Shown here: positions 27,901-39,764 of the stretch, piece after piece | How the letters are laid out: every line of letters starts with the position of its first letter | How positions within the stretch are numbered: position 1 is the stretch's first letter | Notes under the pieces: generated by a model | Databases searched by the model: none | The model's input: only the letters and a program-made list of their open reading frames with translations | What the model was told of the DNA's origin: nothing | Translations under genes and position numbers: made by a program | From: Ridgeia piscesae | Lineage: Eukaryota; Annelida; Polychaeta; Sabellida; Siboglinidae | Assembly (NCBI GenBank): GCA_025642075.2 | Contig: JAODUO010000465.1 | Span: forward strand, 217,501-281,500 | Direction: 5' to 3' | DNA: 64,000 bases

Positions 27901-27929
27901 GAATGGATTAATGAGATTCCCACTGTCCC
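27901..27929 (+). other. 28S rRNA-like 29-bp fragment, copy 1
   Basis: The stretch GAATGGATTAATGAGATTCC plus the next nine bases matches the conserved eukaryotic 28S segment just upstream of the R1 target with one mismatch, as I recall that segment. It recurs at 30438-30466 and 35711-35739. The flanks on the 3' side are not rDNA. Confidence 0.6.
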
Positions 27930-28556
27930 AAGTTTCCCACAGTACTCAATACTGACAAACTGCATATCTTTGTTACTTATTAACATAACTGCTTCAAATT
28001 GTTGCCACTGTATCTTGACAATATGTACCTCAGGAACATAGAATCATATTTAGCGATTAACAATATGTAGAGCTTTCTAGATGTACCCGGGAATACAATT
28101 TGATATTTCAAATACCTTTTCAAATACACAGGACATGGTTATACAAAAATTGCAATTGAAAATTATTCTTGATTGAATTCTTAAAAGTCAAGTAATTGTA
28201 CTGTCTTTTGGCAATTCACTCAGAAATAATGGTGTTAGACGATGTTATCAATGATACATAAACCTTGTTGTTTATGTTACAATCTCGACGAGTGTGGTCT
28301 CAGAGATATCGGTCTACGACACAGCAACAGACAGTTGAGATAGTTTGAATAAGAACACGTTTACTTATTCACCCCACATCAGTTGACGTTTACCCCATCG
28401 CATGGTGATGATGAATTAATTACTACAATATGTGTCAACAGTGGTTGTTTGGTTGATGTCCACGTGTCTTCGTGGGACAGTTGACAGATGTGAGTTTGTG
28501 AGGTGATCATAGACGATGTTATCAATGAAATATAAAATGTGTTGTTTATGTTACAG

Positions 28557-28638
28557 ACTCAAGGAGTGTGGTCTCAGAGACATCGGTTTACGACACATCG
28601 CTGATGGCATCAACAGAGACTTACTTGAGACGACTCAG
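28557..28638 (+). CDS. LRR exon (ribonuclease-inhibitor type), best-preserved copy
   Basis: The exon lies between TTACAG and GTAAGA. After one base it reads LKECGLRDIGLRHIADGI then NRDLLETTQ, a typical LRR of NLR or RNase-inhibitor type with the CGL and IA..I pattern. At 82 bases it is not a multiple of three, unlike typical phase-symmetric LRR exons. No NACHT or other partner domain is in the window, so it is an orphan or a relic. The near-identical copy is at 36367-36448. Confidence 0.6.
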
Positions 28639-29041
28639 GTAAGAACGCATTTACTTTTTCACCCCACATCAGTTCACGCCTACCCCGTCACACTATTAGT
28701 GATGACTTCATCTTATCAGATGGTTTTTATTGTGGATTTATGAAATAGTTTTGCATATTTTTAAAGTGGTTAAAATATACACTTATCTGATTACACTCAA
28801 CATATCATGCAACTGTTTCGTTTGAATTGAACTGTTTTAAGTTGTACACTGAGTCCACGTATAAATATTACTGACAGTGAAGTAAATAATTTGTTTATTT
28901 ATTCACCCCACAAAATTACCCCACCCTCTTGAATTATCGCTGTTGTTGGTGAGTTAGTTGATGTGTAAATGAAGGTTGTTTACTTGTGTGTTGAGCGAGG
29001 CGAGGCGAGTGAATGTGTCACTTTTGTCTCCTTCTCTACAG

Positions 29042-29143
29042 CATTGACCACGACTACCTGTCACCGGCCAGCGAGGAGACATTGGACCGTATCATGAGAG
29101 AGAGGCCAGGACTGACGTTACACGTTGTTGTGATGTTGGGGGA
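29042..29143 (+). CDS. LRR exon relic, 102 bases
   Basis: Flanked by TCTCTACAG and GA|GTAAGT. It encodes IDHDYLSPASEETLDRIM then RERPGLTLHV, an LRR variant, and is open throughout. The duplicate at about 36849-36950 has a TAG (PAS-stop) where this copy has GAG, so at least that copy is dead. Confidence 0.5.
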
Positions 29144-29269
29144 GTAAGTTGACGTGTTTAACGTTTGATACGTGCACGTGTTAGTGTTTTACGTACATAA
29201 GTGTATTAATGAGTGTCACATGATGTACATGTGTTACCACGGCTGTACTTTTGTCTCATTCTCTACAGG

Positions 29270-29770
29270 ATTGATGGAGACGACCTGACAGACGCCAGCT
29301 AGGGGAAGGTGTGAAGGAGTTGGGTGAGTGGTGGTGTTGTCGTCTCCTCACTTTCAGGAGCCATTTGCCAAATGTGATGTAATTCATGTATCTCAGAATG
29401 GTTGTAATTCTGGGATCTTTTTACTACTTTGTGATGTAGTAGTTTTATTGTGGGGTACAATATAACTATTGCTATGATTTTATTCTTCAAAAAGCCACCT
29501 TGTGAGTTGTTTTTAGTTTGTAAGTTCAGTTGTGTTTAGTTTGTTTTTAGAGAGACCTGCACCTGTCACCCCAGACAGCGACAACAAAGACAATTTCTTC
29601 ACGAGGCATTTGTCTCGCAACATACTCAGCCTGTGTGGATTGGAAAACAGCGACGTAGACAAATTTGTCACCACCGTCAACTTGCTGGATATCTGAAGGT
29701 GATAGCGTACATATTGAAGTCTACACATGAAGGAGACACTGGACCGTATCATGAGAGAGATACCAGGAGT
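29270..29770 (+). pseudogene. LRR exon fragments
   Basis: A short exon start (IDGDDLTDAS then TAG) lies at 29270-29303. At about 29600-29697 a stretch encodes ILSLCGLENSDVDKF, an LRR core ending in TGA. Related pieces recur at 37410-37440 and 37600-37697. They are broken by stops. Confidence 0.5.
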
Positions 29771-30120
29771 GATGTTATACATGTGGCGGCTGTAAGTTGA
29801 CGTGTTTAACATTTGACACGTGCATGTGTTAGTGTGTAACACACACACACAATCCGTGTCATGTTAGTGTTTTACGTACATAAGTGTTAGTGAGTGTCAC
29901 GTGATGTACATGCGTTAACACGCCTGTACGTGGCTGTGGGTCGTGTGTCACTGTCAGTCTTCTCTCTCTTACAGCTACGGGTGGGTGGCCTATCACGACA
30001 TGCTACATAGGCCATTGAATTACCACATCATGTGAACTCATGTAAAGTCTCCTGCCCTACAGGATTGACAGCTGCAACCGGACACACGCCAGTTCTGAAC
30101 CACTGGACAAAGAGACCACA

Positions 30121-30733
30121 ACTCGATTTAATGGTGGTGACATGGGGTAAGTTGACGTGTTTACGTTTACTTATTCACCCCACATCATAAGTTGACGTGT
30201 TTACGCCACTCATGTGAAGGACTTGCACAAGCAAACATGGTTGGTGTCGCGATGCGCTAGTGTTGTATGCTTGTTGAATGTGTATCTTTGACATCATGCG
30301 ACAGTGTGTGAAGGTTGTGTGGTTCTCAGTATCTCCTGTCATTACATGTTGTACTGTCACTTGCTTCGTGTACTTTGGGTGTCAGTTGTTCGACATATCG
30401 ATTGTAACTCGGGGTACGGGTGCAACGAACAAAGGATGAATGGATTAATGAGATTCCCACTGTCCCAAGTTTCCCACAGCAGTCAATACTGACAAACAGC
30501 ATATCTTTGTTACTTATTAACATAACTGCTTCAAATTGTTGCCAGTGTATCGTGACAATATGGACCTCAGGAATACAGAATCATATTTGGCGATTAACAA
30601 TATATAGAGCTTTCTAAATGTAGCCGGGAATACAATTTGATATTTCAAATACTTTTTTCAAATACATAGGACATGGTTATAAAAAAATTGCAATTGAAAA
30701 TTATTCTTGATTGAATTCTTAAAAGTCAAGTAA
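30121..30733 (+). repeat. Third partial copy of the LRR-segment sequence
   Basis: Closely matches 27600-28205 with an offset of about 2.5 kb. It breaks exactly after AAGTCAAGTAA at 30733, where copy 1 continues with TTGTACTG and this copy enters 28S-like sequence and the R2 element. Confidence 0.85.
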
Positions 30734-30782
30734 CTCTCTTAAGGCAGCCAAATGCATACTCACCCAAAAAGCGACGCGCATG
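30734..30782 (+). other. 28S rDNA-like head spanning the R2 target site
   Basis: CTCTCTTAAGG (30734-30744) is the sequence just upstream of the R2 cleavage site. After exactly 28 further bases comes GACGCGCATG, the same spacing as in 28S as I recall it. The intervening 28 bases agree at about two thirds of positions (AGCCAAATGC is exact). The match is colinear across the insertion point. Confidence 0.65.
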
Positions 30783-33545
30783 GTGGTAAAAGCGTCGCGA
30801 GCCAGTGGCGTAATAGGCCTTTTGAGAGTCAGGACTGGATTTCTTTTTTAATAGTTACTCCGTCGTAGGGATTCTAAGCGAACGTTTGTATAAGGTGAGC
30901 TCGAGTCCACTCACCCTCTATACCGACGGCCGGAAGACTGTCCCTGGATGGGGACAGTATGGCAAGGCCTCGGGGTAGCCATTCGGTACATAGCCTCTGG
31001 TTTCCTTAGACTAACGACGTGCGTCCTCGCTCGCTCCCGTGGACAGTCTTAGAAGACTGACTGAACTGTCGTTGGCCGAGATCCCCGATGTGCAGCCCAG
31101 CGCAGCGGGGGGAAGAGAGCTCTCAAAGGGAGTCATCCTCAAGCCAGGGGATTCTCTCAAAGTGTACTATGTGAGATACGAAATTGCCCTTGGGTTTTAT
31201 CTCAACAGGGGGTGTCTGACCTCCACAAAGGGTCCAGTTTATGGTCCCAATCAGTCACGGCAGGGAAGCCGAAGCCTTGAGCAACCCGTTAACAGTCACG
31301 CATCGCACCCAACGATGTATGGCAAGGCGTTGAAAAGTAACGTCGAAGGGCTTTGGAAGTTCAGCCCTGGAAGTCACAACTCCACGAGGAGGATGCCTGG
31401 CATTTCTTCCCGGTAACAGGGAACCATTAACCGATGAGGTCCCTGGAAAAACAATCCTGGTCGGCAGTAAGGTTCTCTTACACCGACCCGAGCGACAAAC
31501 TCGCTCACAGGGCCCCTTAAAAGGCCCAAGTTGGTCTGGCCCAACCCGCCAGACTAACTCAACACTGGGTTACTTCAAATAACGAGAAAATGGAGATGCC
31601 CCCTGGCATCGTCCTCCCAGTTTCGGAGGACCTCGGATCGGTCCCGAACAAAGCCCTTAGCCCAGAAGGTAGGTGCCCTGATTGTGGGAAACAATTTAAG
31701 GGAAAAAGAGGGCTATCTTTGCATTCAAGGGCCGCCCATGCGGAGTCGTACCACTCGAAGGGTACCGCGGAGATCGCCGAGACGATCCGCGACAGGCGGA
31801 AAAATAGATGGGCAAATGAGGAAACTGCGTTGATGGTGCACGAGGAGTGTCGGCTCCTTAGGGATGGCTGTTTGGACATTAACCAGGCTTTGGTTAAGTT
31901 CATGGCTGGAAGGACTCTTAATGCCATTAAGAGTCACAGAAAGCAACAGACATACAAAGATCTGGTAAGATCTTACGTGCCCATCACCGGTGGTCTTGGC
32001 GTCAAGGAGGCAGCAATTCCCCCACGGAGAGCACCTCGTGGTGCTGGGAGAGTCGCACCCAGGCCTCGCGCCCAGCCCATGGGAGATGAGGCGGGTCAGC
32101 CTCTACCGAGACCGGCAGCTCTCGGCGCTGAAGCTTGTCCCTCCAGGCCTCACTCCCCACCTCGGGATAGGGCGAATCTATCTCCAGCGCGAGCTGCCGA
32201 GATCGAGGTTCATAGGCCCCACCCAGGTAACGAACAAACTGAGCGCCTGCCCGACACGTATGGAATCAATACCCCGGTCAGAGTGCAAAATGTCCCAATA
32301 CATATCACTACAGAGTACGACTGGAGGGCAACAGTCAGGGAGGCCATTCTCGAACAGGCCGCGGGTGCAAACATCGACCCAGTACTCCTCCAGCAGTCCA
32401 TTCAGGAGCCGCCCGGCGACTCCGATGGACTGCAAAGTCTCATAGACCAGGATCTCCTGGAGTTGCTTCCTCCAGCTGAGAGAAATGGTCGGTGTGTGCA
32501 AAAAGGTCAGCAGCGCCAGGTAGCTCAGTCCTCGCGAGCGAAGCGTAGAGCCGCATACTCTCGTATACAAGCGCTCTACAAATCCTCCCGGACTAGCTGC
32601 GCTAGGGTTGTCCTCGCAGGCAAGTGGCGTGAAGTCGCTCCCACTCTTTCTATGCAAGAACAGGTTGCCTTTTGGAAACCCGTGCTCGAGACGCCGTCGG
32701 CCCCAGACAGACGAGCCCCCCCGGTAGACGGGGCTCCTGAATGGGGCATTATTGAACCGATCTCGACGGCTGAGGTGACGCGGCACCTGAAGAGTTTAAA
32801 AGATGGAGCGGCCGGTCCAGACAATCTTGTTCGCCGTGATGTAAGAAAGTTGAGCGCCGAGTCGCTCGCTTGTCGATTCAATGTGTGGCTGATAACAGGC
32901 ATATCGCCTGAATCCTTCCGACATGGAGTAACCGTTCTAATCCCCAAAAAGCCAGAAGGCGCGGAACCGAGACATTATCGCCCCATTACCTTAGGGCCGA
33001 TCTTGTGTCGTCTTTTCCACCGAATCTTGGCAGAGCGGATTGAGCGGTACTATCGCATCTGTGGACGTCAGAAAGCTTTCAGGAAGGGAGATGGGCTAGG
33101 TGAGAACACATACATTCTTCGGAATGTCATTGCCGACCGAAAGGCAACGTGTCAGTCCACCAATATCGCCTTCTTGGACGTGTCCAAAGCGTTCGACTCC
33201 GTGTCGCACGAATCCATATTCCTGACCGCGGCTTCGGCAGGAATTCCAGACCCGCTCGTAAGGTATATTCGTTCGGTTTTTACGGGATCTCAAACCCAGC
33301 TTCGAGTGAACGGAACACTCAGCCAGGCTATCTCAGTGAATCGTGGCGTCAGACAGGGCGACCCGCTGAGCCCGGTCCTTTTCAATTCGGTAATCGATTT
33401 AGCGCTCCGTCATATTGATCAAGGTATCGGTGTCAGCGTCGGTCAGGAGAAACTATCCTGTCTGGCATTCGCTGATGATCTCGTACTACTAGCCAGTACG
33501 CCTAAGGGTCTGCAGACTCAGTTCAATTCCATCGAACTGGCCCTG
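30734..33545 (+). mobile_element. R2-clade non-LTR retrotransposon, 3'-truncated
   Basis: The element consists of a 28S-like head (30734-30782), an approximately 800-base 5' UTR and an open frame truncated inside the reverse transcriptase. R2 elements insert into 28S genes. This copy sits inside a decayed LRR segment and lost its 3' end, so the thumb, zinc knuckle and restriction-like endonuclease are missing. The 3' break at 33545 coincides with the left edge of segmental duplication copy 2. GC content is visibly higher than in its surroundings. Confidence 0.88.
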
Positions 33546-33566
33546 GAGGAAAATCACACAGAATGA
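31590..33566 (+). CDS. R2-type reverse transcriptase polyprotein, truncated
   Basis: The 658-residue frame follows an in-frame TAA at 31518. Near the N-terminus is a C2H2 finger (Cys29, Cys32, His45, His50 in RCPDCGKQFKG and LHSRAAH). A Myb-like helix region follows (RWANEETALM to LNAIKSHRKQQ, about 70-125). Reverse-transcriptase blocks are intact: LKDGAAGPD, YRPITLGPIL, FLDVSKAFDSV, RGVRQGDPLSP and the catalytic FADD at 627-630. One zinc finger plus Myb is a known R2-subclade layout. Intact R2 proteins are roughly 1,000-1,200 residues; this one stops soon after FADD. The last residues (ENHTE) come from the neighbouring duplicated segment, not the element. Confidence 0.88.
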   Translation: MEMPPGIVLPVSEDLGSVPNKALSPEGRCPDCGKQFKGKRGLSLHSRAAHAESYHSKGTAEIAETIRDRRKNRWANEETALMVHEECRLLRDGCLDINQALVKFMAGRTLNAIKSHRKQQTYKDLVRSYVPITGGLGVKEAAIPPRRAPRGAGRVAPRPRAQPMGDEAGQPLPRPAALGAEACPSRPHSPPRDRANLSPARAAEIEVHRPHPGNEQTERLPDTYGINTPVRVQNVPIHITTEYDWRATVREAILEQAAGANIDPVLLQQSIQEPPGDSDGLQSLIDQDLLELLPPAERNGRCVQKGQQRQVAQSSRAKRRAAYSRIQALYKSSRTSCARVVLAGKWREVAPTLSMQEQVAFWKPVLETPSAPDRRAPPVDGAPEWGIIEPISTAEVTRHLKSLKDGAAGPDNLVRRDVRKLSAESLACRFNVWLITGISPESFRHGVTVLIPKKPEGAEPRHYRPITLGPILCRLFHRILAERIERYYRICGRQKAFRKGDGLGENTYILRNVIADRKATCQSTNIAFLDVSKAFDSVSHESIFLTAASAGIPDPLVRYIRSVFTGSQTQLRVNGTLSQAISVNRGVRQGDPLSPVLFNSVIDLALRHIDQGIGVSVGQEKLSCLAFADDLVLLASTPKGLQTQFNSIELALEENHTE

Positions 33567-36500
33567 CGGACAGTCATTATGAGCAGTGCCTGTGGCATGT
33601 TTCCCCTCACCTTTTTAATGTCATAGTTTAATATTTTGTTGTACTGTCTATATATTTGATTTGATTTGTATGGTTATGTACACAAGTGTGCGTAAAAAAC
33701 ATTTCATGACAGACATGTACACTGTGTGTATGCCTGATAGGCATACCATTTTTGGACTTAAATTATGCCCATTTCCAACCTGTTAAGATGATTTTTAGCA
33801 TTTTCAGTTTAAAAAATCACCTTTCATTTATTTGCTCACTGCTTTTCTTGAAATAATACCAGAGTGTGTAATAAAGTGACTTGTAGGAGGCCTATTGTGT
33901 TGTATTTTATGCATGAAACAAAAAATTGAGTGTCTTTCGAGCCTCGTTTATGCACTGACGAAACACCAAAATCTAGCACTGCGCCCATCGTTGGAAAGTA
34001 CAATGTCTCCCCATGGAGTCTAGCATGAAGAAACCTGAACATAAATTAGCATCACCAAGATATTTGTTACAATCTCGACGAGTGTGGTCTCAGAGACAGT
34101 GGTCTAGGACATAGCAACAGACAGTTGAGATAGTTCGAGTAAGAACATGTTTACTTATTCACCCCACATGTTTGGTTGATGTCTATGTGTCTTCGTGGGA
34201 CAGTTGACAGATGTTTGTGAGGTGATCGTAGATGATGTTATTAATGAAATATAAAACTTGTTGTTTACGTTAGTCTCTACGAGTGTGGTCTCAGAGACAG
34301 CAATCTAGTCATCATTGCTGATGTCATCAACACAAACGAGTCAACTCAGGTAAGAACACATTTACTTATTCACCCCACATCAGTTCACGTTTACCCCATC
34401 ACATGGTGATGATGATGAATTAATTACTACAACATGTGTCAACAGTGGTTGTTTAGTTGATGTCCGCATCTCTTCTTGGAAGAGTTGACAGATGTGAGTT
34501 TGTGAGGGGATGAGCGATGTTATCAATGAAATAACAACTTGCTTAGGTTACAGTCTCTAAGGGTGTGATCTCAGAGACAGCAATCTAGCCATCATTGCTG
34601 ATGTCATCAACAAAAACATGAGACAACTCAGATAAGAACACATTTACTTATTCACCCCACATCAGTTCACGTTTACCCCATCACATGATGATGATGAATT
34701 AATTACTACAACATGTGTCAACAGTGGTTGTTTAGTTGATGTCCGCATCTCTTCTTGGAAGAGTTGACAGATGTGAGTTTGTGAGGGGATGAGCGATGTT
34801 ATCAATGAAATAACAACTTGCTTAGGTTACAGTCTCTAAGGGTGTGATCTCAGAGACAGCAATCTAGCCATCATTGCTGATGTCATCAACAAAAACATGA
34901 GACAACTCAGATAAGAACACATTTACTTATTCACCTCACATCAGTTCACGTTTACCCCAGTCTCAAAGGGTGTGATCTCAGAGACAGCAATCTAGCCATC
35001 ATTGCTGATGTCATCAACACAAACATGAGACAACTCAGTTAAGAACACGTTTACTTATTCACCCCACATCAATTCACGTTTACCCCAGTCTCTAAGGGTG
35101 TGATCTCAGAGACAGCAATCTAGCCATCATTGCTGATGTCATCAACAAAAACATGAGACAACTCAGATAAGAACACATTTACTTATTCACCCCACATCAA
35201 TTCACGTTTACCCCAGTCTCTAAGGGTGTGATCTCAGAGACAGCAATCTAGCCATCATTGCTGATGTCATCAACAAAAACATGAGACAACTCAGATAAGA
35301 ACACATTTACTTATTCACCCCACATCAATTCACGTTTACCCCAGTCTCTAAGGGTGTGATCTCAGAGACAGCGGTCTACAACACATTGCTGATGTCATCA
35401 ACACGAACATGAGACAACTCAGGTAAGAACACGTTTACTTATTCACCCCACATCATGGGGTAAGTTGACATGTTTACGCCACTCATGTGAAGGACTTGCA
35501 CAAGTGAACATGGTTGGTGTCGCGATGCGCTAGTGTTGTATGCTTGTTGAATGTGTATCTTTGACATCATGCGACAGTGTGTGATGGTTGTGTGGTTCTC
35601 AGTATCTCCTGTCATTACATGTTGTACTGTCACTTGCTCCGTGTACTATGGGTGTCAGTCGTTCGATGTATCGATTGTAACTCGGGGTACGGGTGCATCG
35701 AACAAAGGATGAATGGATTAATGAGATTCCCACTGTCCCAAGTTTCCCACAGTACTCAATACTGACAAACTGCATATCTTTGTTACTTATTAACATAACT
35801 GCTTCAAATTGTTGCCACTGTATCTTGACAATATGTACCTCAGGAACATAGAATCATATTTAGCGATTAACAATATGTAGAGCTTTCTAGATGTACCCGG
35901 GAATACAATTTGATATTTCAAATACCTTTTCAAATACACAGGACATGGTTATACAAAAATTGCAATTGAAAATTATTCTTGATTGAATTCTTAAAAGTCA
36001 AGTAATTGTACTGTCTTTTGGCAATTCACTCAGAAATAATGGTGTTAGACGATGTTATCAATGATACATAAAACTTGTTGTTTATGTTACAATCTCGACA
36101 AGTGTGGTCTCAGAGATATCGGTCTACGACACAGCAACAGACAGTTGAGATAGTTTGAATAAGAACACGTTTACTTATTCACCCCACATCAGTTGACGTT
36201 TACCCCATCGCATGGTGATGATGAATTAATTACTACAATATGTGTCAACAGTGGTTGTTTGGTTGATGTCCACGTGTCTTCGTGGGACAGTTGACAGATG
36301 TGAGTTTGTGAGGTGATCATAGACGATGTTATCAATGAAATATAAAATGTGTTGTTTATGTTACAGACTCAAGGAGTGTGGTCTCAGAGACATCGGTCTA
36401 CGACACATCGCTGATGGCATCAACAGAGACTTACTTGAGACGACTCAGGTAAGAACGCATTTACTTTTTCACCCCACATCAGTTCACGCCTACCCCGTCA

Positions 36501-37730
36501 CACTATTAGTGATGACTTCATCTTATCAGATGGTTTTTATTGTGCATTTATGAAATAGTTTTGCATATTTTTAAAGTGGTTAAAATATACACTTATCTGA
36601 TTACACTCAACATATCATGCAACTGTTTCGTTTGAATTGAACTGTTTTAAGTCGTACACTGAGTCCACATATAAATATTATTGGCAGTGAAGCAAATAAT
36701 TTGTTTATTTATTCACCCCACAAAATTACCCCACCCTCGTGAATTATCGCTGTTGTCGGTGAGTTAGTTGATGTGTAAATAAAGGTTGTTTACTTTGTGT
36801 GTTGAGCAAGGTGAGTGAATGTGTCACTTTTGTCTCCTTCTCTACAGCATTGACCACGACTCCCTGTCACCGGCTAGCTAGGGGACATTGGACCGTGTCA
36901 TGAGAGAGAGGCCAGGACTGACGTTACACGTTGTTGTGATGTTGGGGGAGTAAGTTGACGTGTTTAATGTTTGATACGTGCACGCGTTAGTGTGTAACAC
37001 ACACACACATTTGCCAGTGTCATGTTAGTGTTTTACGTACATAAGTGTTAATGAGTTTCACGTGATGTACATGCGTTAACACGGCTGTACATGGCTGTGT
37101 ATCGTGTGTCACTGTCAGTCTTCTCTCCGAGTGAATGTGTCACTTTTGTCTCCAGCATTGACCACGACTACCTGTCACCGGCCAGCGAGGGGACATTGGA
37201 CCGTATCATGAGAGAGAGGCCAGGACTGACGTTACACGTGGAGGTTGTAAGTTGACGTGTTTAACATTTGATACGTACCCGTGTTATTGTGTAACACAGA
37301 TACACACATAGCTAGTGTCATGTTACAGTTTTCATACGTAAGTGTGTTAGTGAGTGTCACATGATGTACATGTGTTAACATGGCTGTACTTTTGTCTCCT
37401 TCTCTACAGGATTGACGGAGACGACCTGACAGACACCAGCTAGGGGAAGGTGTGAAGGAGTTGGGTGAGTGGTGGTGTTGTCGTCTCCTCACTTTCAGGA
37501 GCCATTTGCCAAATGTGATGTAATTCATGTATCTCAGAATGGTTGTAATCCTGGGACCTGCACCTGTCACCCCAGACAGCGACAACAAAGACAAATTCTT
37601 CACGAGGCATTTGTCTCGCAACATACTCAGCCTGTGTGGATTGCAAGACAGCGACGTAGACAAATTTGTCACCACCGTCAACTTGCTGGATATCTGAAGG
37701 TGATAGCGTACATATTGAAGTCTACACATG
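33545..37730 (+). repeat. Segmental duplication, copy 2 (decayed LRR-exon segment)
   Basis: This is the second copy of 25676-29750, with the same order of hairpin, tandem decayed LRR exons, 28S-like 29-mer (35711) and LRR exon (36367-36448). Differences are point changes, fewer tandem units and stop codons, for example at 36880. It contains an additional repeat of the 102-base LRR exon at about 37156-37241. Confidence 0.92.
36367..36448 (+). CDS. LRR exon, copy 2
   Basis: Same sequence as the exon at 28557-28638 apart from one synonymous-looking change, with both splice sites intact. Same caveats: the length is not divisible by three and no partner domain is nearby. Confidence 0.5.
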
Positions 37731-38001
37731 CACTAACTATTAGTTTGAACATCGTGTTTTTTTTTAATAACACGTATTACCTGAATGTTAGGCAATGTTG
37801 TTCACCCAGTAGGGTTAGGGGCTATTTCGTGGCTTCGCTTCGCTTGCTATGACAATGATCCTCATGAGAATGCCTGATGATGCCCTGACTGTAGAAAAAG
37901 GTGTGGCGTTGTAATCTCGCACCTCCCACACGGAGCTTTACCACAATAGGGAACCAATGAGATCCAACGTTCATTTCAGAATGTCTTTTGTGTGTGCGCA
38001 G

Positions 38002-38097
38002 TCACATTTGTGTCACAACAAACGCAACCTGTGTGGAATGGAGGACAGCGATGTCGATGAACTTGTGGCCAATGTCAACTCACTGAGACATCTGAAG
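38002..38097 (+). CDS. LRR exon of the composite unit, copy 1
   Basis: A 96-base, phase-0 exon between GCGCAG and AAG|GTGTTA. It encodes NLCGMEDSDVDELVANVNSL followed by RHLK, a clear NLR-like LRR core. Copies at 41641-41736 and 47226-47321 are almost identical and also open. Preserved length and frame in all three may reflect recent duplication rather than function. Confidence 0.55.
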
Positions 38098-38695
38098 GTG
38101 TTAGGCGTACACACTGAAGTCTACACACACACTAACACGTGTACGTACACGTGTGCACACACGTAATGAAATATACACATGTACGTATACAAATGCACTT
38201 TATCACATGTACATCAACATGTGCTCACTCATACAGTTCAATTTATTATGAGTTTGATTTTTGATTTGCCTTAATAATAATTTATCCATTGTAATTCAAT
38301 TTCTAAATTTGTGTTGCGTCCACTCAGCATGGTTGTTCTGGTGGCCTTTGATGACCTCAATGACATAGACTTGGTGGTGTCAAACTGGGTTTTAAACCAA
38401 ACCCACACATACTAGCCTCTGTTGAAGACGCATTGTTTACGCTGCGCAGTTGTCGTGAATTTCGAGCAGTTAGTTTCGTTTTAGTGATTAGATATTCTGC
38501 TGATACTTAAACCAGCTTTAGAAACCATCTGAGCAGCTGTTTTGATCCAGTGGGATGACATTTCCTTGACACCGAGACAGGTCTGTGGACATTGCAATAT
38601 TGTTTGATTTGTAGTGTATCGCATACATGTACTTTATAACACAAAGGTTTGTTTGAACATGTCACATTGATCCCGTCCGTACACAGCACTGCTAG

Positions 38696-38972
38696 AGACT
38701 GCAGATGATGGTGGCTGACTGCAGATGATGGTGATTGAGAGACTGCAGATGATGGTGATTGAGAGACTGCAGATGATGGTGATTGAGAGACTGCAGATGA
38801 TGGTGTTTGAGGGACTGCAGACGATGGTGATTGAGAGACTGCAGATGATGGTGGTTGAGAGACTGCAGATGATGGTGGTTGACTGCAGATGATGGTGGTT
38901 GACTGCAGATGATGGTGATTGAGAGACTGCAGATGATGGTGTTTGAGGGACTGCAGACGATGGTGATTGAGA
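38696..38972 (+). repeat. 24-bp minisatellite, copy 1
   Basis: Units of GACTGCAGATGATGGTGAT plus TGAGA, some shortened to 18 bases (GACTGCAGATGATGGTGGTT type). The second array, in the duplicated segment, is at 42333-42636. Confidence 0.93.
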
Positions 38973-39331
38973 GTGATGTACGTGCGTTAACACGGCCATA
39001 CTTGGATGCATCAACTCAGGACAAAGTTTCCAGACAGGATTAAGAGGCAGGTGATTGTGTACAGATGTACCATGTAACACCCCAGCCACTCTACCCCAAT
39101 TGCCAGCCTGAAAGATGGCAAAGTGCCTTTTTAGGCTTGTTCTGGTGTATACAGGCCCAGTTGCTTTGAAAGACCAGTAGCCAAGGAACTGTGTGATAAC
39201 CTCCTGTTGTTATCAGTTGCCATCCACCTACTGACAAGTGCCACTTGGGCAAGTAGTAGACTCGGTGGGACTTTGGTCACACTCTTTTAGTTCTTTTCAA
39301 TCAACATTTGTCACAGCTTTATGGAACGTAA

Positions 39332-39764
39332 AATGTTCATGGCCTAGTTTATTTGGCAGAACATGTAAAAGCTCATGGTAATCTTGACATGTTTTCTGCA
39401 TTTCCATTTGAAAATTTCCTCAGGCAGTTCAAGAAAATGGTTCGAAACCAAAACTTTGTGGTCCAGTAAATGAATATGAGAATCGCAGAAGTCAAAATTT
39501 GTTTTTCATGATCACCCAGACATGTTTGTTCCAAGTTTGAACAAAAAACACTCACAGGGCCCACTCGCAGCAGGAAATATGTATTTTCCATGTTCCCAAT
39601 TGAAGGATTTTACTATTGCGGCAGAAGAACCTAACCATTGTGTTAAAATTGGTTCAGAAGTTGCTAAAATTGGTTCAGAACATTCTCCCGTGTCTTCAGA
39701 AAAGCTGGATATCCATGTAGTACATGTGAATAAAGTACTCTATATGTCAGTAATGTTGAATTAA
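39332..39764 (+). pseudogene. CACTA/EnSpm-like transposon protein relic, copy 1
   Basis: Begins NVHGLVYLAEHVKAHG then FSAFPFENFLRQFKKMVRN, the conserved block of TNP2/DUF4218-type proteins of CACTA-like elements. A TAA breaks it near 39468. A downstream frame (VPSLNKKHSQGP) is open to 39764. Confidence 0.5.

Larger units (their letters stand above)
25676..29750 (+). repeat. Segmental duplication, copy 1 (decayed LRR-exon segment)
   Basis: Nearly identical to 33545-37730 with an offset of about 7.8 kb and a few indels, including about 54 bases absent from copy 2 near 25915. It contains a hairpin GTATGCCT-GAT-AGGCATAC near 25858, about ten decayed LRR exons and two better-preserved ones. A third partial copy of its middle part lies at about 30121-30733. 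Confidence 0.92.
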
